A stretch of 64,000 nucleotides of DNA from Larix kaempferi (taxonomy: Eukaryota > Streptophyta > Pinopsida > Pinales > Pinaceae): contig BSBM01000140.1 in assembly GCA_027924585.1 (NCBI GenBank), forward strand, positions 10,556,001 through 10,620,000. The letters run 5' to 3'. The notes below the pieces were generated by a model that was not told the origin of the DNA, ran no database searches, and saw only the letters and a program-made list of their open reading frames with translations. This document shows positions 24,739 to 35,672 of the stretch, one piece after another; position 1 is the stretch's first letter; the number at the start of each line of letters is the position of its first letter. A program made the position numbers and the translations under genes.

Positions 24739-25901
24739 CTGATGCTGATATAGAACATGGAAAATCATTGAAATCCAGTTCCAAAAAAAATATGATGAAA
24801 AAAGAATTTAAAAAAATGAAAAAAGAACAAGAATGAGAAAAAAAAAGAATGAAAAAAATTAAAAGAACAAACCAGAACTGATCCACTCAAGGTAATCACA
24901 AGTAAATTTGCAGGAAATAATACATCCCCATGAAGAACTAACCAACATCCTGCAAATAAATCAAATCAAGAGAGCCAGATATCAATATTCAAGCGAGCCG
25001 TCCATATATTCAAGCGAGCCAGTCATGTATTCAACTCAGCCAGCAAAAATATCAGGCACTACAGAATTCAATCAAGCAACCAATCTATTCAAGCAAGCCT
25101 GCCATTATTCAAGTGATCCTACCATATATTCACACAAGCATGCCATACACTCAAGTGAGCCACCACTACAGAAAACAAAATCAAAACTCAATACAGGGCA
25201 TCAACACAAAGTCAAATCAGAAATTGGCACAAAAATAAAAAAAAACAAGGAGATACAACATTTTCAATAGAACCAAAAGCAAAAAGAAAACACGCGTAAC
25301 TACATACATGCCTAAAATAACTACAGACAATGCAAAGATCTACTACAAAATCCAGAGCACATCAAATCAAGCCACGTCATGCCCTCAGGTACGCTAAGCA
25401 TAACAAGGTAATCTCTAAATCTCTTTGTTTTATTTTTGGGGTCAAATCATCATCCCACAAAACGGTTATTCCTGAAGCTGAGGAAAGCTTATAAGTTCAT
25501 TCGGCGGCACGGTTCAGAGCGACCTCAAAGAATCATGATTACTACCAGAGTCATGTCAGCGAATCATAAACCCGCATCTAACTACCGTATTCCTCAATGA
25601 TCAGAGAAAAAGGGCAATATACAATGATGACATGAAGTGCAGGGCTCGATTATGGAAAAGAATGGATAGGGAAGCGAGTACAATGAACGATGATGAGGAT
25701 AAGTGAGTGGAAACAGCTTAAAAAGGCGGCATAATCTACAAAAAAAGACCAGTTTTGCAATACAAGCTTTCCAGAAGAAGAAAAACTGGAAGTTCGCGTC
25801 GGCAACCAACCAGTAAGCTGCCTTCGAACCTGTGAATCAATCCCGACCATTTGAGGTAAGTCAGCAACACTCAAAGTCTTTCATTTTGCTGATTTCCAAG
25901 G
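24739..25901 (+). other. Gypsy spacer between pol and ORF3, with short tandem repeats
   Basis: A-rich sequence follows pol. From about 24985 to 25165 a unit of roughly 21-27 bp based on TATTCAAGCGAGCC recurs with variation, which in one frame reads as repeated YSSEP-like units. I do not call a gene here, although the frame 24908-25270 is open. The rest to 25901 has no recognisable coding content and leads into the ATG of ORF3. Confidence 0.55.
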
Positions 25902-27850
25902 ATGACAAAGGGGTTCAAAAAGAGTGAATTAGAGGATCATAGAGCCATTTATGAAAACCCAAGGGTTTTATATATCCTCTGTAATGCGGGCTGGATGTCC
26001 TTCATCTCAGGGCTGAGGGGGTCTAATACAGAGGTGGCTTTGGAATTCACAAGAAACTTAAAGCACATCAAAGAAGAGCAGTTCGTCACTCGGGTCAGAG
26101 GACTTCGTATCAGGCTGGACGAGGAATCCATTGCAAAATACACAGGGCTACCCATGGGTCTACATTGGGCCAAGGAAGACAGGGAATCCAACCAGAGTGC
26201 AAAGGCAGTTTTCTTTGGACCTGAAGAGGCTTATGAAGAAGACAAAAATGGAGTCAAGAGGGTCACTATGCCAACACCTTGGGATGAAGTCGCTGCTGTC
26301 GTTCAGAAATATGTAACGTGTATAGGGAGGCTGAGCTACGTCCCTCTCTTCCATTTTCAAATTCTGGATCTTCTGAGGCACAGGAGCCACATCACACCTA
26401 ACAACAACATAAGCATTCCTTATTATCTTCTCTTGTCGTTGGGATAAATGAGCAAGAAAGTCATTGAAGGAAAAGAGGATGCATTAACCCACCATGGGCT
26501 AATCAAGTTGATAATTCGTGAAGAGTTAACAGTACAAGTCCCAGAACTTTCGTGGGAGGAATTTGTGGTAATCTCAACCGAGGTTGTACAGAGGATGAGG
26601 GTACACCTACTGTTAGCATACCCCTAGCTTCTGGGACAAAAGACAAGACCGCTTCTACATCAGGAGCTAAAAGAAAAATTGACCTGGATAGTGTGGTCGA
26701 TACCCTGATAAAAATTAAGCATTCAAGAGATAGCTCCCGCTAAAAGGAGTCATGAAGGAGTCGGGGGTTTCCACCAGCGAGAAAGGGCCAAAGCGGCGAA
26801 GCAAACGGTTCACACGGCCACCCAAAATCAGGCATGAAAAGGAGATAGAAAGGGATCCCATCCTAATAATTCAAGACGTATCTAACGGTGATGACGATTG
26901 GGTAGATCAGGATGACCCAACCACACCTGAGGAACAGGATGATGACCAATGGAACCCTACTGGTCAGGATGTGAACCCTGCCAACCAAGACGTAAACCCT
27001 AAATCCACTGACCGGCTAGCCGAGGCACTGATAGAATTGGAAAAGGTCAAGGAAGAGTTGGCAGCACTAAATATTGAGGCAAGAACACATAGAAGCCAGC
27101 CAACTCCACCAACAACCTCACTCTTTGTGCATGAAAAGACACAAATTTTGAAAATGTAGCACACGGGAGAGTTAAAACTGGTAGAGCACTAAAATTCAGC
27201 ATTAAGGGAGAAATTGGCCCAAACACAAGAGGAGTTAGCCCAAAAAGATTCAAAAATTCTCCAGCTGGAGGAAACCCTAGAAACCACTACAAGAATCTAT
27301 GATGAAATATTGCAACTCAGACCCCCGTCCAAAGTCTATACGCTCTACTTAAAAGAAAAGTGGGGAAGGTTCCAGCTACAAAGGCTAATTTGTGGAACTA
27401 AACACTACAAGGGAATTTGTGGACACTTCTCTGGACTACACAGAGTTGGAAAAGGATCAACTGTGCGAATTCTTCTTGCACAACTTCGTGGTGCCAAGCA
27501 CACCTAACTGGTCACCTAATCCATATGTAGGTGACTTCCAACCGAGAGCATTATGCTCATGGATGAACCACAAGGTGGAAAGGGAACAAGATGATCATAT
27601 ATACCTTGCAGAGAAGTGGCAAAATCAATTATGGATCAGGGCAGAGGCATCTCACTCTGAAAGGGTACTTCAGGCCCACCAAATTATCACCACTGATGAA
27701 GAGATAATTTCTATCGTGCTTGAAAAAAAGAAGGAGGCAGTCACACATTTTGATCTCACCCTGCAATGCACATACAAAGAGGTACATGAGGCCATTAATG
27801 ATAGGTGGGCAAGGATTGGAGATGATTTGAGAAAGAAGGAGCCTCATTCC

Positions 27851-28554
27851 TGTAAAATCTCAATCACAGCAGAACCTAGCTACTGTGGATTCCTCACTAG
27901 TGAAAGATTGCACAACATTTGCAAGAATAACATAAATCTGTAAATGAATGAAGAACAATACACATGAAATGGGTGAATAATGTCAATATTATTAACTGTC
28001 CAACCTCAAAATAGGTTAAGAACACTCATATATACAAATCTGGAAGAATTCGAATCCATCTGGAGTGTTCACACTGATCTAGCTTAGAAATAGCTCAAAC
28101 CCCCCTAGGTTGACCAAAATATCCCAAACCATCCCAAACTGGTTCGAATCTGCTGTGTGAATGCTGGGAATGACTGGACAGGCCCATGTGACCTTACACA
28201 TGTGAAGAAACTGGTTGGTTAGAGGTTTGGTAGCTAAAATTGGCCAAAAATATGACAAAGTTGGCAAGATTGTCCACAAACTGAGCAAATGCGCCCTAGG
28301 TAGAAGAGAAGCATGCTGAGTGCATTAATTGACCTGAGGAGGGCGCTCTAGGCATGCTGAATGCATTAATTGCCTTGGGGAGCGCTCCAAACAGCTGGTT
28401 TGACTCAGCACTTGTTCACATTTGCTAACTAGTTCATGATAAATGACCATTTAGTAGCTAACCAACTTAGGGATGTAATCATTAATCACTTGGGCACTAA
28501 TTAATCATCAATTAATAAATGATTAATGTACATAGGTGTAAAAATGTTCTAACA
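27851..28554 (-). repeat. Copia-2 3' LTR (left copy)
   Basis: It begins TGTAAAATCTC and ends GTTCTAACA. Differences from the right copy are a G/A near 27930, a C/T near 28280, two changes close together near 28372-28375 and one near 28397. The C-rich stretch after it is the complement of the polypurine tract. Confidence 0.95.
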
Positions 28555-28736
28555 CCCCCCCTTAAGCTAGACTTAGTGAAATATCAAAAATTAAGGCCTT
28601 GGCAACTAGGCTCAAGTCACCTTTTACATCATAAAATTTATTTGTCCATATAACCAAGGTAAGGAGGAAAACCACATGGGAAATAAAACCTCCCCTCTAA
28701 AATGGACATGTGGCATATATCAAAATACACCAATCA

Positions 28737-31700
28737 TCACCATGCATCACTCACCCCAAGCAAAGATCTAAGGTGAGTGAAGGTCTTCTCGGTAAAACAC
28801 TTGGTGAAGATATCAACAGTTTGCTCACTGGATGGGCAATACTGCAATGCTATGGTCCAGTCATGCACCAAACCCCGAATGTAATGCATGTGTATCTCTA
28901 TGTGCTTGGTCCTCTGTCTCTGTACTGGATCGGTAGAAATCTTGATTGTACTTTGATTATCACACCAAAGAATAGTGGGTGAATCAAAGACAATCCCGAA
29001 CTCTGCAAGAATACCTTGCAGCCAAACACATTGTGTGGCTGCATTGACTGCTCCCCTGTACTCGGCCTCAGCTGAAGATAAGGAAATAGTGCTTTGTTTC
29101 TTGCTTGACCAGCATATAGGTCCATGTGCAAGCATAAATACATAACCGGAAGTTGACTTCCGATCAATACAATCACCGGCCCAATCAGAATCTGTAAATC
29201 CTACTAGTTCAAGGGATGAACCAGCAGCATAATGGATACCAAAGGACTTAGTACCCTGAACATAATGAAGGATCCTCTTGGCTGCCTTCCAATGGATCTC
29301 ATGAGGCTCTTGCATGTGCCTTGCAACAGCCCCAACAGCATAAGACAAATCTGGTCGAGAGTGTGTAAGATACAACAAACTCCCAACTAGTTGTCTATAC
29401 AGTGAACTGTCAACTAGTGGTGAAGAACCCCATTCTGTAAGCTTATCTCCTGAAAGAAATGGAAATTTTGCAGACTTACATTCAGCCATCTTAAATTTCT
29501 GCAGCAAATCTGAAGCATACCTTGACTGACATACAGAAATTCCATTCACAGATTGATCTATCTCCAAACCCAGAAATTGTTTTAGCAATCCTAGATCGGT
29601 CATGGAGAATGCACTGTGCAATGCTCTCTTAACTGAGTCAAGTTCTTTGGTGCAGCTACCAGTGATCAAAAGATCATCAACATACAGTACAATAATCAAT
29701 ATCAGATCACTAACATGCTGCATATACACATTTGGATCAGACTTACACCTCTCAAACCCCAAAGATAGCAGAAAATTGTCCATTTTTGCATACCATGCTC
29801 TAGGAGATTGCTTGAGCCCATAGAGTGATTTGTTCAACCTGCAAACAAGTGTATGATCAGAAATAAAACCTTCAGGCTGCTGCATATATATCTCCTCATT
29901 CAGATCCCCATGAAGAAAGGCACTTTTTACATCCATGTGATGAATCTCCCATCGCTTGGAAGCCCCAATGGCCAAAACTAGTCTTATGGAGTCCATCTTT
30001 GCCACCGGTGCAAATGTCTCTGTATAGTCCACTCCTTGGACCTGAGAGTAACCCTTAGCTACCAACCTAGCCTTATACTTCAGATCATAGCAATCAGATC
30101 CAACTTTGGTTCTATAAATCCACTTGCATTGCACTAGTTTCCTCTTGGGAGGAAGAGGGACCAAATCCCAAGTTTTGTTCTCATGGAGTGAGTTCATCTC
30201 TTCTTGCATGGCTGATTGCCACATTGGGTCTATACATGCTTCTGAATATGACATTGGATCAGATCCAACCATCAAATAACATGCCTCACTCAGATCAGAA
30301 TTATCACATGCAAAGGAATTGTGAAATTGAGATCTAGTTTTCCTAGCATCTTGGGGATCTCCCACAAGCTCTCCGGCACTTTGAATTGTTTTCTCTGCCC
30401 ACTTGGGCCTTGAGGGATGGATATGTTTAGAATCCATATCAACATCATCTTCAGCAATATCAGAATCAGAAATATCATAGAAAGAATCACTACTTACTTC
30501 ATCATCAAGACGAGGGAATGAGCATTCCCCATCACCTTGTTCACTAGCTTGCAAGAATTCTTCCTCTTCGAATTTGACACTTCTTTCAATGAAAGTTTTG
30601 TGAGTGGATGGATCAAAGAGCTTGTAGCCCTTGGAATCCTCTGCATACCCAACCACGATTGACTCCTTGCTTTGGGGCTGCAAGGCCTTTCTCTTCTCCG
30701 GTGGAATTCTGGCCCAAGCCCTTGAGCCAAAAATTCTGAAATGTGAGACATTGGGCTTGTGGCCCATCCATGCTTCAAATGGAGTGATTCCTTGCAATGC
30801 TTTGTGTGGTGCTCTGTTCTGAACATATGCTGCACAATTCATAGCTTCAGCCCATAATTTGGGAGACAAATCCCTTGCTTGCAACATGCAAGTTGCCATC
30901 TCTTTCAGTGCTCTATTTTTGCGCTCTGCAACACCATTTTGCTGTGGTGTGTAGGGCACTGAGTGTTGCATCTGATTGCCATGCTCTTGACAGAGCTGCT
31001 GCAAATTGTTATTGACATACTCTCTGCCATTATCAGTCCTCAAAACCTTCATGGCCTTCCCACTGAAGTTCTCAACCATGCTCTTGAAAATTTTGAAACA
31101 TTCAAAGACTTCAGATTTTTGTTTAAGGAAAAATAACCAGCAGTACCTTGAGTAGTCATCGATGAAGGTGAGCACATATTTGCTGCAGCCATAGGAGGGA
31201 GTGGGGAGTGGCCCTATCAGATCAGAATGCACTATCCCAAGAGGTTGATCAGCCCTCCTTTCCTTCCCTTTGTCATACTTCCTTTCAGGATGCTTCCCAA
31301 CCATGCAACCCTTGCATGCTCCACTCGAAAAACTGATTTGTGGCAGCCCTTCTACCATCTTTTCTTTGCTTAAAACTTGAAGATATCTGTAGTTTAGGTG
31401 ACCATACCTTTGATTCCATAGCTTGTTGGTCTCATTCCCATGTGACAGAAGCACACTTGGTGAAGAGAACTCGAGAAAGTGGGAGAACTTGTACATCTTC
31501 ATGTCATGGTCTGCAACACCCATTGCAACAATTTTCCCGGTGGAAACTTCTGATATCTCCACATCATCCTGAGTGAAGACCACCTTCTTTGCTGCTCCAG
31601 TATGTGTCATTTGATATACAGAGAGCAATTTTGCTGCAAGATTTGGCACATACAGCACATTGGAGAAGAAGCCATTCTCCATAGAGATTTTCCCAATGCC

Positions 31701-32765
31701 ATGAGCAGGGATTTCTGAGTCATCTCCCATTCGAATTGAGAGGCCACTGTAGGGTGCAAGTTCAGAAAACGAGTCTCTTGAGGAAGCCATGTGCCTTGAG
31801 GCACCTGAATCAATGATGAACAAGGGTGAATGAGATGAACTAGCCACCAAAGCATGGCAGCTCTCCTTGTCTTCATAAATGCACTCCTTCTTCTTGGAAC
31901 TTTCAGGAAGAGGAATATTATTTTTCTGTAGGAGATGGGTCATGGTGTCTATGGTTTTCTTCATGCATGAGCTCTCTGGATGAAAACCTCTTTGACAGTA
32001 GCTACATTTTGTCTTCTCAGCCTTCTTTCCTTTGTTCTTGACAGGATTCGAAACCCCCTCAGAGGATTTGGGCCTCTCATCCTTCCTCTTCTTCTCTTGA
32101 GGTTTCGACCCCCTGGGTTTTTGCTTGCCTCTTCCACATTTCGAATCTCCAGCTGCAAGAACTTGATCTTTTTGCTTGATGGAGCCCATCAAGACCAGCT
32201 TGTCTTTCTCTTGAGTTAGCATCTCCATGAAGTCAGCCAAAGATGGAATCTTCCAACCTCTAACTGTGAGCCTTGTGGAGTTGAAGGAAGACACAAAAAC
32301 TGAGTATTCAGAACCCAATTTGGAGAGAATGGACAACACCAACTGTTCTTCTTTCTTCTCTATGCCACATTGTCTGATCTGCAAGACCAAGTTCTTGAAC
32401 TTGGTGAAGAAGTCCTGGATGGAATCGAAATTCCCTGGGCTCAGTGAGACAAGCTCATTTTCGAGCTGGTGGCCTCTCATCTCATCAGTCTTTCCAAACA
32501 GTGTCTCAAGCTTGAGCCACACTTCATTTGGAGTTGCTAGACTTTCTACATGAAACAGGAGGTCTCTCGAAATGCTGAGACAAAGGAGGCCAAATGCCTC
32601 ATCCATTCTGTTAAAAAACTTGGATTTCTCCACAGCTGAGTTTGGCTCAACCTCAGTGCCCATCGTAATTCTGTAGAGACCCTTAGATCTCAGCAAAATC
32701 ACCATTTCTGCCTTCCAATCGAAATAGTTGAAGGGAGTGAGCACGTTTGGGTGAGATGGCTCCAT
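28737..32765 (-). CDS. Copia-2 gag-pol polyprotein (gag, protease, integrase, RT, RNase H)
   Basis: One uninterrupted frame. The frame opens at 32819, but I prefer the ATG at 32765 (MEPSHPNVLTPFNYFDWKAE), since the alignable gag starts there. Numbering below is from the 32819 methionine. Gag covers about 19-250. The zinc knuckle CX2CX4HX4C is at C272, C275, H280, C285. Protease has DSGA at 337-340. Integrase has zinc residues H474, C502, C505, but Asn469 where the first His is usual. Its core is D533, D596, E632 (35 residues between the last two). RT has YVDD at 1046-1049. RNase H has D1210, the E1251/E1253 region and D1287. The protein would self-process into particle, copy and integration enzymes. 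Length is normal for plant copia. Everything except Asn469 looks functional. Confidence 0.96.
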   Translation of the reverse strand: MEPSHPNVLTPFNYFDWKAEMVILLRSKGLYRITMGTEVEPNSAVEKSKFFNRMDEAFGLLCLSISRDLLFHVESLATPNEVWLKLETLFGKTDEMRGHQLENELVSLSPGNFDSIQDFFTKFKNLVLQIRQCGIEKKEEQLVLSILSKLGSEYSVFVSSFNSTRLTVRGWKIPSLADFMEMLTQEKDKLVLMGSIKQKDQVLAAGDSKCGRGKQKPRGSKPQEKKRKDERPKSSEGVSNPVKNKGKKAEKTKCSYCQRGFHPESSCMKKTIDTMTHLLQKNNIPLPESSKKKECIYEDKESCHALVASSSHSPLFIIDSGASRHMASSRDSFSELAPYSGLSIRMGDDSEIPAHGIGKISMENGFFSNVLYVPNLAAKLLSVYQMTHTGAAKKVVFTQDDVEISEVSTGKIVAMGVADHDMKMYKFSHFLEFSSPSVLLSHGNETNKLWNQRYGHLNYRYLQVLSKEKMVEGLPQISFSSGACKGCMVGKHPERKYDKGKERRADQPLGIVHSDLIGPLPTPSYGCSKYVLTFIDDYSRYCWLFFLKQKSEVFECFKIFKSMVENFSGKAMKVLRTDNGREYVNNNLQQLCQEHGNQMQHSVPYTPQQNGVAERKNRALKEMATCMLQARDLSPKLWAEAMNCAAYVQNRAPHKALQGITPFEAWMGHKPNVSHFRIFGSRAWARIPPEKRKALQPQSKESIVVGYAEDSKGYKLFDPSTHKTFIERSVKFEEEEFLQASEQGDGECSFPRLDDEVSSDSFYDISDSDIAEDDVDMDSKHIHPSRPKWAEKTIQSAGELVGDPQDARKTRSQFHNSFACDNSDLSEACYLMVGSDPMSYSEACIDPMWQSAMQEEMNSLHENKTWDLVPLPPKRKLVQCKWIYRTKVGSDCYDLKYKARLVAKGYSQVQGVDYTETFAPVAKMDSIRLVLAIGASKRWEIHHMDVKSAFLHGDLNEEIYMQQPEGFISDHTLVCRLNKSLYGLKQSPRAWYAKMDNFLLSLGFERCKSDPNVYMQHVSDLILIIVLYVDDLLITGSCTKELDSVKRALHSAFSMTDLGLLKQFLGLEIDQSVNGISVCQSRYASDLLQKFKMAECKSAKFPFLSGDKLTEWGSSPLVDSSLYRQLVGSLLYLTHSRPDLSYAVGAVARHMQEPHEIHWKAAKRILHYVQGTKSFGIHYAAGSSLELVGFTDSDWAGDCIDRKSTSGYVFMLAHGPICWSSKKQSTISLSSAEAEYRGAVNAATQCVWLQGILAEFGIVFDSPTILWCDNQSTIKISTDPVQRQRTKHIEIHMHYIRGLVHDWTIALQYCPSSEQTVDIFTKCFTEKTFTHLRSLLGVSDAW

Positions 32766-33029
32766 TCTCCTCTGCTGCAATTCGCACTTGCTGACAATGC
32801 TGATCTTCAATACCTGCAAACAACTCTCAAATCACTCAGGAGGGATCTACACTAACAGATTCGAACCCTGTATGGATAGTGGGTGCATTCGGGAGAGCAT
32901 CACACCTGAGAGGAGCCACTAGATTTCTCCAGTAAGCTCAAGGCAATGGCCTCAGGAATTATGTGGTTTCTCCACTGCTTCTGGCAATCCACTACAACAG
33001 TCTTGCTGGTTCGAATTCTAGCTCCAAGA

Positions 33030-33041
33030 GCTCTGATACCA
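33030..33041 (-). other. Copia-2 primer-binding site (tRNA-iMet)
   Basis: The plus strand reads GCTCTGATACCA, so the minus strand reads TGGTATCAGAGC, the classic initiator-methionine tRNA complement. It directly abuts the 5' LTR at 33042. Confidence 0.95.
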
Positions 33042-33745
33042 TGTAAAATCTCAATCACAGCAGAACCTAGCTACTGTGGATTCCTCACTAGTGAAAGATT
33101 GCACAACATTTGCAAGAATAGCATAAATCTGTAAATGAATGAAGAACAATACACATGAAATGGGTGAATAATGTCAATATTATTAACTGTCCAACCTCAA
33201 AATAGGTTAAGAACACTCATATATACAAATCTGGAAGAATTCGAATCCATCTGGAGTGTTCACACTGATCTAGCTTAGAAATAGCTCAAACCCCCCTAGG
33301 TTGACCAAAATATCCCAAACCATCCCAAACTGGTTCGAATCTGCTGTGTGAATGCTGGGAATGACTGGACAGGCCCATGTGACCTTACACATGTGAAGAA
33401 ACTGGTTGGTTAGAGGTTTGGTAGCTAAAATTGGCCAAAAATATGACAAAGTTGGCAAGATTGTCCACAAATTGAGCAAATGCGCCCTAGGTAGAAGAGA
33501 AGCATGCTGAGTGCATTAATTGACCTGAGGAGGGCGCTCTAGGCATGCTGAATGCATTAATTTCCCTGGGGAGCGCTCCAAACAGCTAGTTTGACTCAGC
33601 ACTTGTTCACATTTGCTAACTAGTTCATGATAAATGACCATTTAGTAGCTAACCAACTTAGGGATGTAATCATTAATCACTTGGGCACTAATTAATCATC
33701 AATTAATAAATGATTAATGTACATAGGTGTAAAAATGTTCTAACA
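33042..33745 (-). repeat. Copia-2 5' LTR (right copy)
   Basis: It has the same ends as the left LTR. For the minus-strand element this copy carries the promoter that would drive the genomic RNA. The duplication ATTCC follows immediately. Confidence 0.95.
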
Positions 33746-34034
33746 ATTCCCCTCTTAGACTAGAAGCTTCTCTCATCAAAGCTAATCTATACAGAGAATC
33801 CTTGATCAAGAATCAACTCAAATGGATTGGCATGAAGCTAAATCCTCCATTTTTCCTTCCTCTGATTATTAAAGAGCAGATTAATGAGGAAGAAGAGAAA
33901 AGAGCATGGACTAGGGATGATCAGAGCATGGGTTACTACAGGAAAGTAGGAACTCCAAGAATGGTCGTATGGGACATCAGAGAAGCTATAGAAGATCTGA
34001 GTTTGTCACCCAAGGATGGGTGAATCCTTCAAGC

Positions 34035-34044
34035 ATGGGGGAGA
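34035..34044 (+). other. Gypsy polypurine tract
   Basis: The sequence ATGGGGGAGA directly precedes the 3' LTR start at 34045. This is the plus-strand priming position for an element in this orientation. Confidence 0.8.
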
Positions 34045-35426
34045 TGATAAACCCAAATTATAGGTATCCTATAGCCTTTCTGCCATAGTAAAACACATGA
34101 TATGATGAAGGAAATACACTTGTTTTGTGGGTTAATGATTTACTTTGATTATTTAATGAAGATTTTTTAAGATTATTCTTTTTATGCTTAAAGGGCATAT
34201 TCTATAAACTAATTACATGAAAACGAGTATGTATGAGCAAGCGCAGGTACACTAAGAAGCAACACGCAATTCTAGCTCGAGGACTGGAAGACCATACGAG
34301 GCTCAGCGCTCTTTTTCCTTGACTTATAGAGAAGAAATCCTATTCAACAGGATCGGTGATTAAAGCAAGTAGTTAGGTTAGAATTTGAGGCATATATATA
34401 TGGACCTCTCAGGTAGTGAGGGCGTCCTGTTGCTATTTTGTGGAATTACGTTTTTACATTTGACTACAGAGACAATTTGTGTTACAGACTATTTTTGAAC
34501 CATGAAGTTATTATTTTAATGAGAAGACTGATGTTACTTTCCAACCGGCATTTATAATTTTTATATACTCCTGAGTACGGGTTGAAGAGGGCCCCTCCAA
34601 CACGTAAGTCAGGAGCTTTACTCTATTTTCAGGTATTTTCCATTTATGATGTGAATTGATTTACTTCTTATCGTGTATGAAGATACCTTGATGGCATTTG
34701 AATAGTATGGTTTTATTTCAGTTAAAAGATTATTTTCGTTCAGCATATTTTCTGTAGTTGATCAACGCTCATTCTGTAGTTCAGTAGGACGCATTCCGTA
34801 GTCCTGTAGTTGCGTTCTGCGCACACATAATTCGACATATGTTTTCACGCATTCTCATATTGGTTCTAAAACAATGATTCAGACCTAGAAGCTCATGCAT
34901 ATTTCTTTTATCATACTTAGGTCATAGAGATTAATTATTTTCAGTTCCTTGATTTAATGATCATCACTTGTAGTGTTGAAATCCTAAAAGATAAGATTGG
35001 TTAATTTGTAGCAGTAGATGTTTATGTTCTGGATTTGGTTTTTAACATTTGAGTATTTCAGATTAGAATTCCAGCGTTTAGCATTTCATTCATAGATTAA
35101 ATTTACCAAGCTTCAACATTCAAATTCTTAGTGTAGATTTACTATTCTCAGCAATTAAATTCTTAGTGTAGATTTACAGTTTTCAGCATTTAAACTTCTT
35201 AACATAGGAATTTGTCATTCATAGCTTTACAGTCTTTTTATCTCACCTTCTTCTTGATTAGATAAACATATAAGATCTATACCAACACCCCAAACACGAC
35301 AAAGACTATCCTCTAGAGCACAGATAGTGTTAGCACCTCTGAAGTTTGTACGTCCCCCAGGTTGATAATTAAAGTAGGCTCCTGGTCTAGCTTCCCTCAT
35401 TAGGAATCCATTCTAAGAGCTCACCA
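34045..35426 (+). repeat. Gypsy 3' LTR
   Basis: It starts TGATAAACCC and ends GAGCTCACCA, then the CCAAT duplication. It differs from the 5' LTR by scattered substitutions and small indels, for example a 3-bp indel near 34131. Confidence 0.9.
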
Positions 35427-35672
35427 CCAATGACCAAATAGGAGTCCATAGGAAGCATTTGATCAAGGAGGGCGAATGCATTGCCTCCCAAATATTATTT
35501 TACCTCCAAAATACTCAATAGGTCATCATCTTGCACATCAGCAGGCTCATGGGAAGTAGAGATTGTGAAAGTCTCTTCAACTTCTAGAGTAGTAGCTGAC
35601 ATCTCTTGCTCAGAATTCGAATCAGAAGATGGAACAAATCCTGAAACCATGTCTTGTATTTCAACTTAATGT

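Larger units (their letters stand above)
27851..33745 (-). mobile_element. Copia-2: young, apparently complete Ty1/copia element
   Basis: Two 704-bp LTRs (27851-28554, 33042-33745) differ at only five positions, all substitutions. The flanking 5-bp duplication ATTCC (27846-27850, 33746-33750) is perfect. The minus-strand tRNA-iMet primer-binding site and a purine tract (C-run at 28555-28561 on the plus strand) are both present. A single gag-pol frame of 1,360 codons is fully open. The element is 5.9 kb and is the youngest insertion in the nest, inside the gypsy third ORF. Confidence 0.97.
25902..34023 (+). pseudogene. Gypsy third ORF downstream of pol, split by copia-2
   Basis: The first exon-like block, 25902-26447, is open for 181 codons. 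It contains an all-helical-looking segment (RVRGLRIRLDEESIAKYTGL, FHFQILDLLRHRSH) resembling the 'putative plant transposon protein' domain found in extra ORFs of Athila/Tat-type elements. After a TAA the same frame continues to about 26620. Charged and acidic stretches follow (26752-27159), and another open block (27392-27850) runs until copia-2 interrupts it at 27850. The remainder lies beyond copia-2, at 33751-34023, ending with a short charged segment and TGA. The 3' end sits just before the polypurine tract. No envelope-like signal peptide or membrane segment is visible. Function is unknown, and the family match is from memory of its general pattern. Confidence 0.6.
17799..35426 (+). mobile_element. 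Ty3/gypsy element (Tat/Athila-like) inserted in copia-1
   Basis: LTRs of 1,385 and 1,382 bp (17799-19183, 34045-35426) are flanked by a perfect 5-bp duplication, CCAAT (17794-17798, 35427-35431). A tRNA-Asp type primer-binding site follows the 5' LTR, and a purine tract precedes the 3' LTR. The order is gag, protease, reverse transcriptase, RNase H, integrase, then a long 3' region with an additional ORF. Copia-2 is inserted in that 3' region, and without it the element would be about 11.7 kb. Many stops and frameshifts make it non-autonomous. The LTRs differ by eye at about 25 sites in the first 330 bp and fewer later. Confidence 0.95.

Noticed and set aside
30290-30835. Minus-strand frames of 66 and 113 codons and plus-strand frames inside copia-2
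   Set aside because: They are shadows of the intact gag-pol frame.
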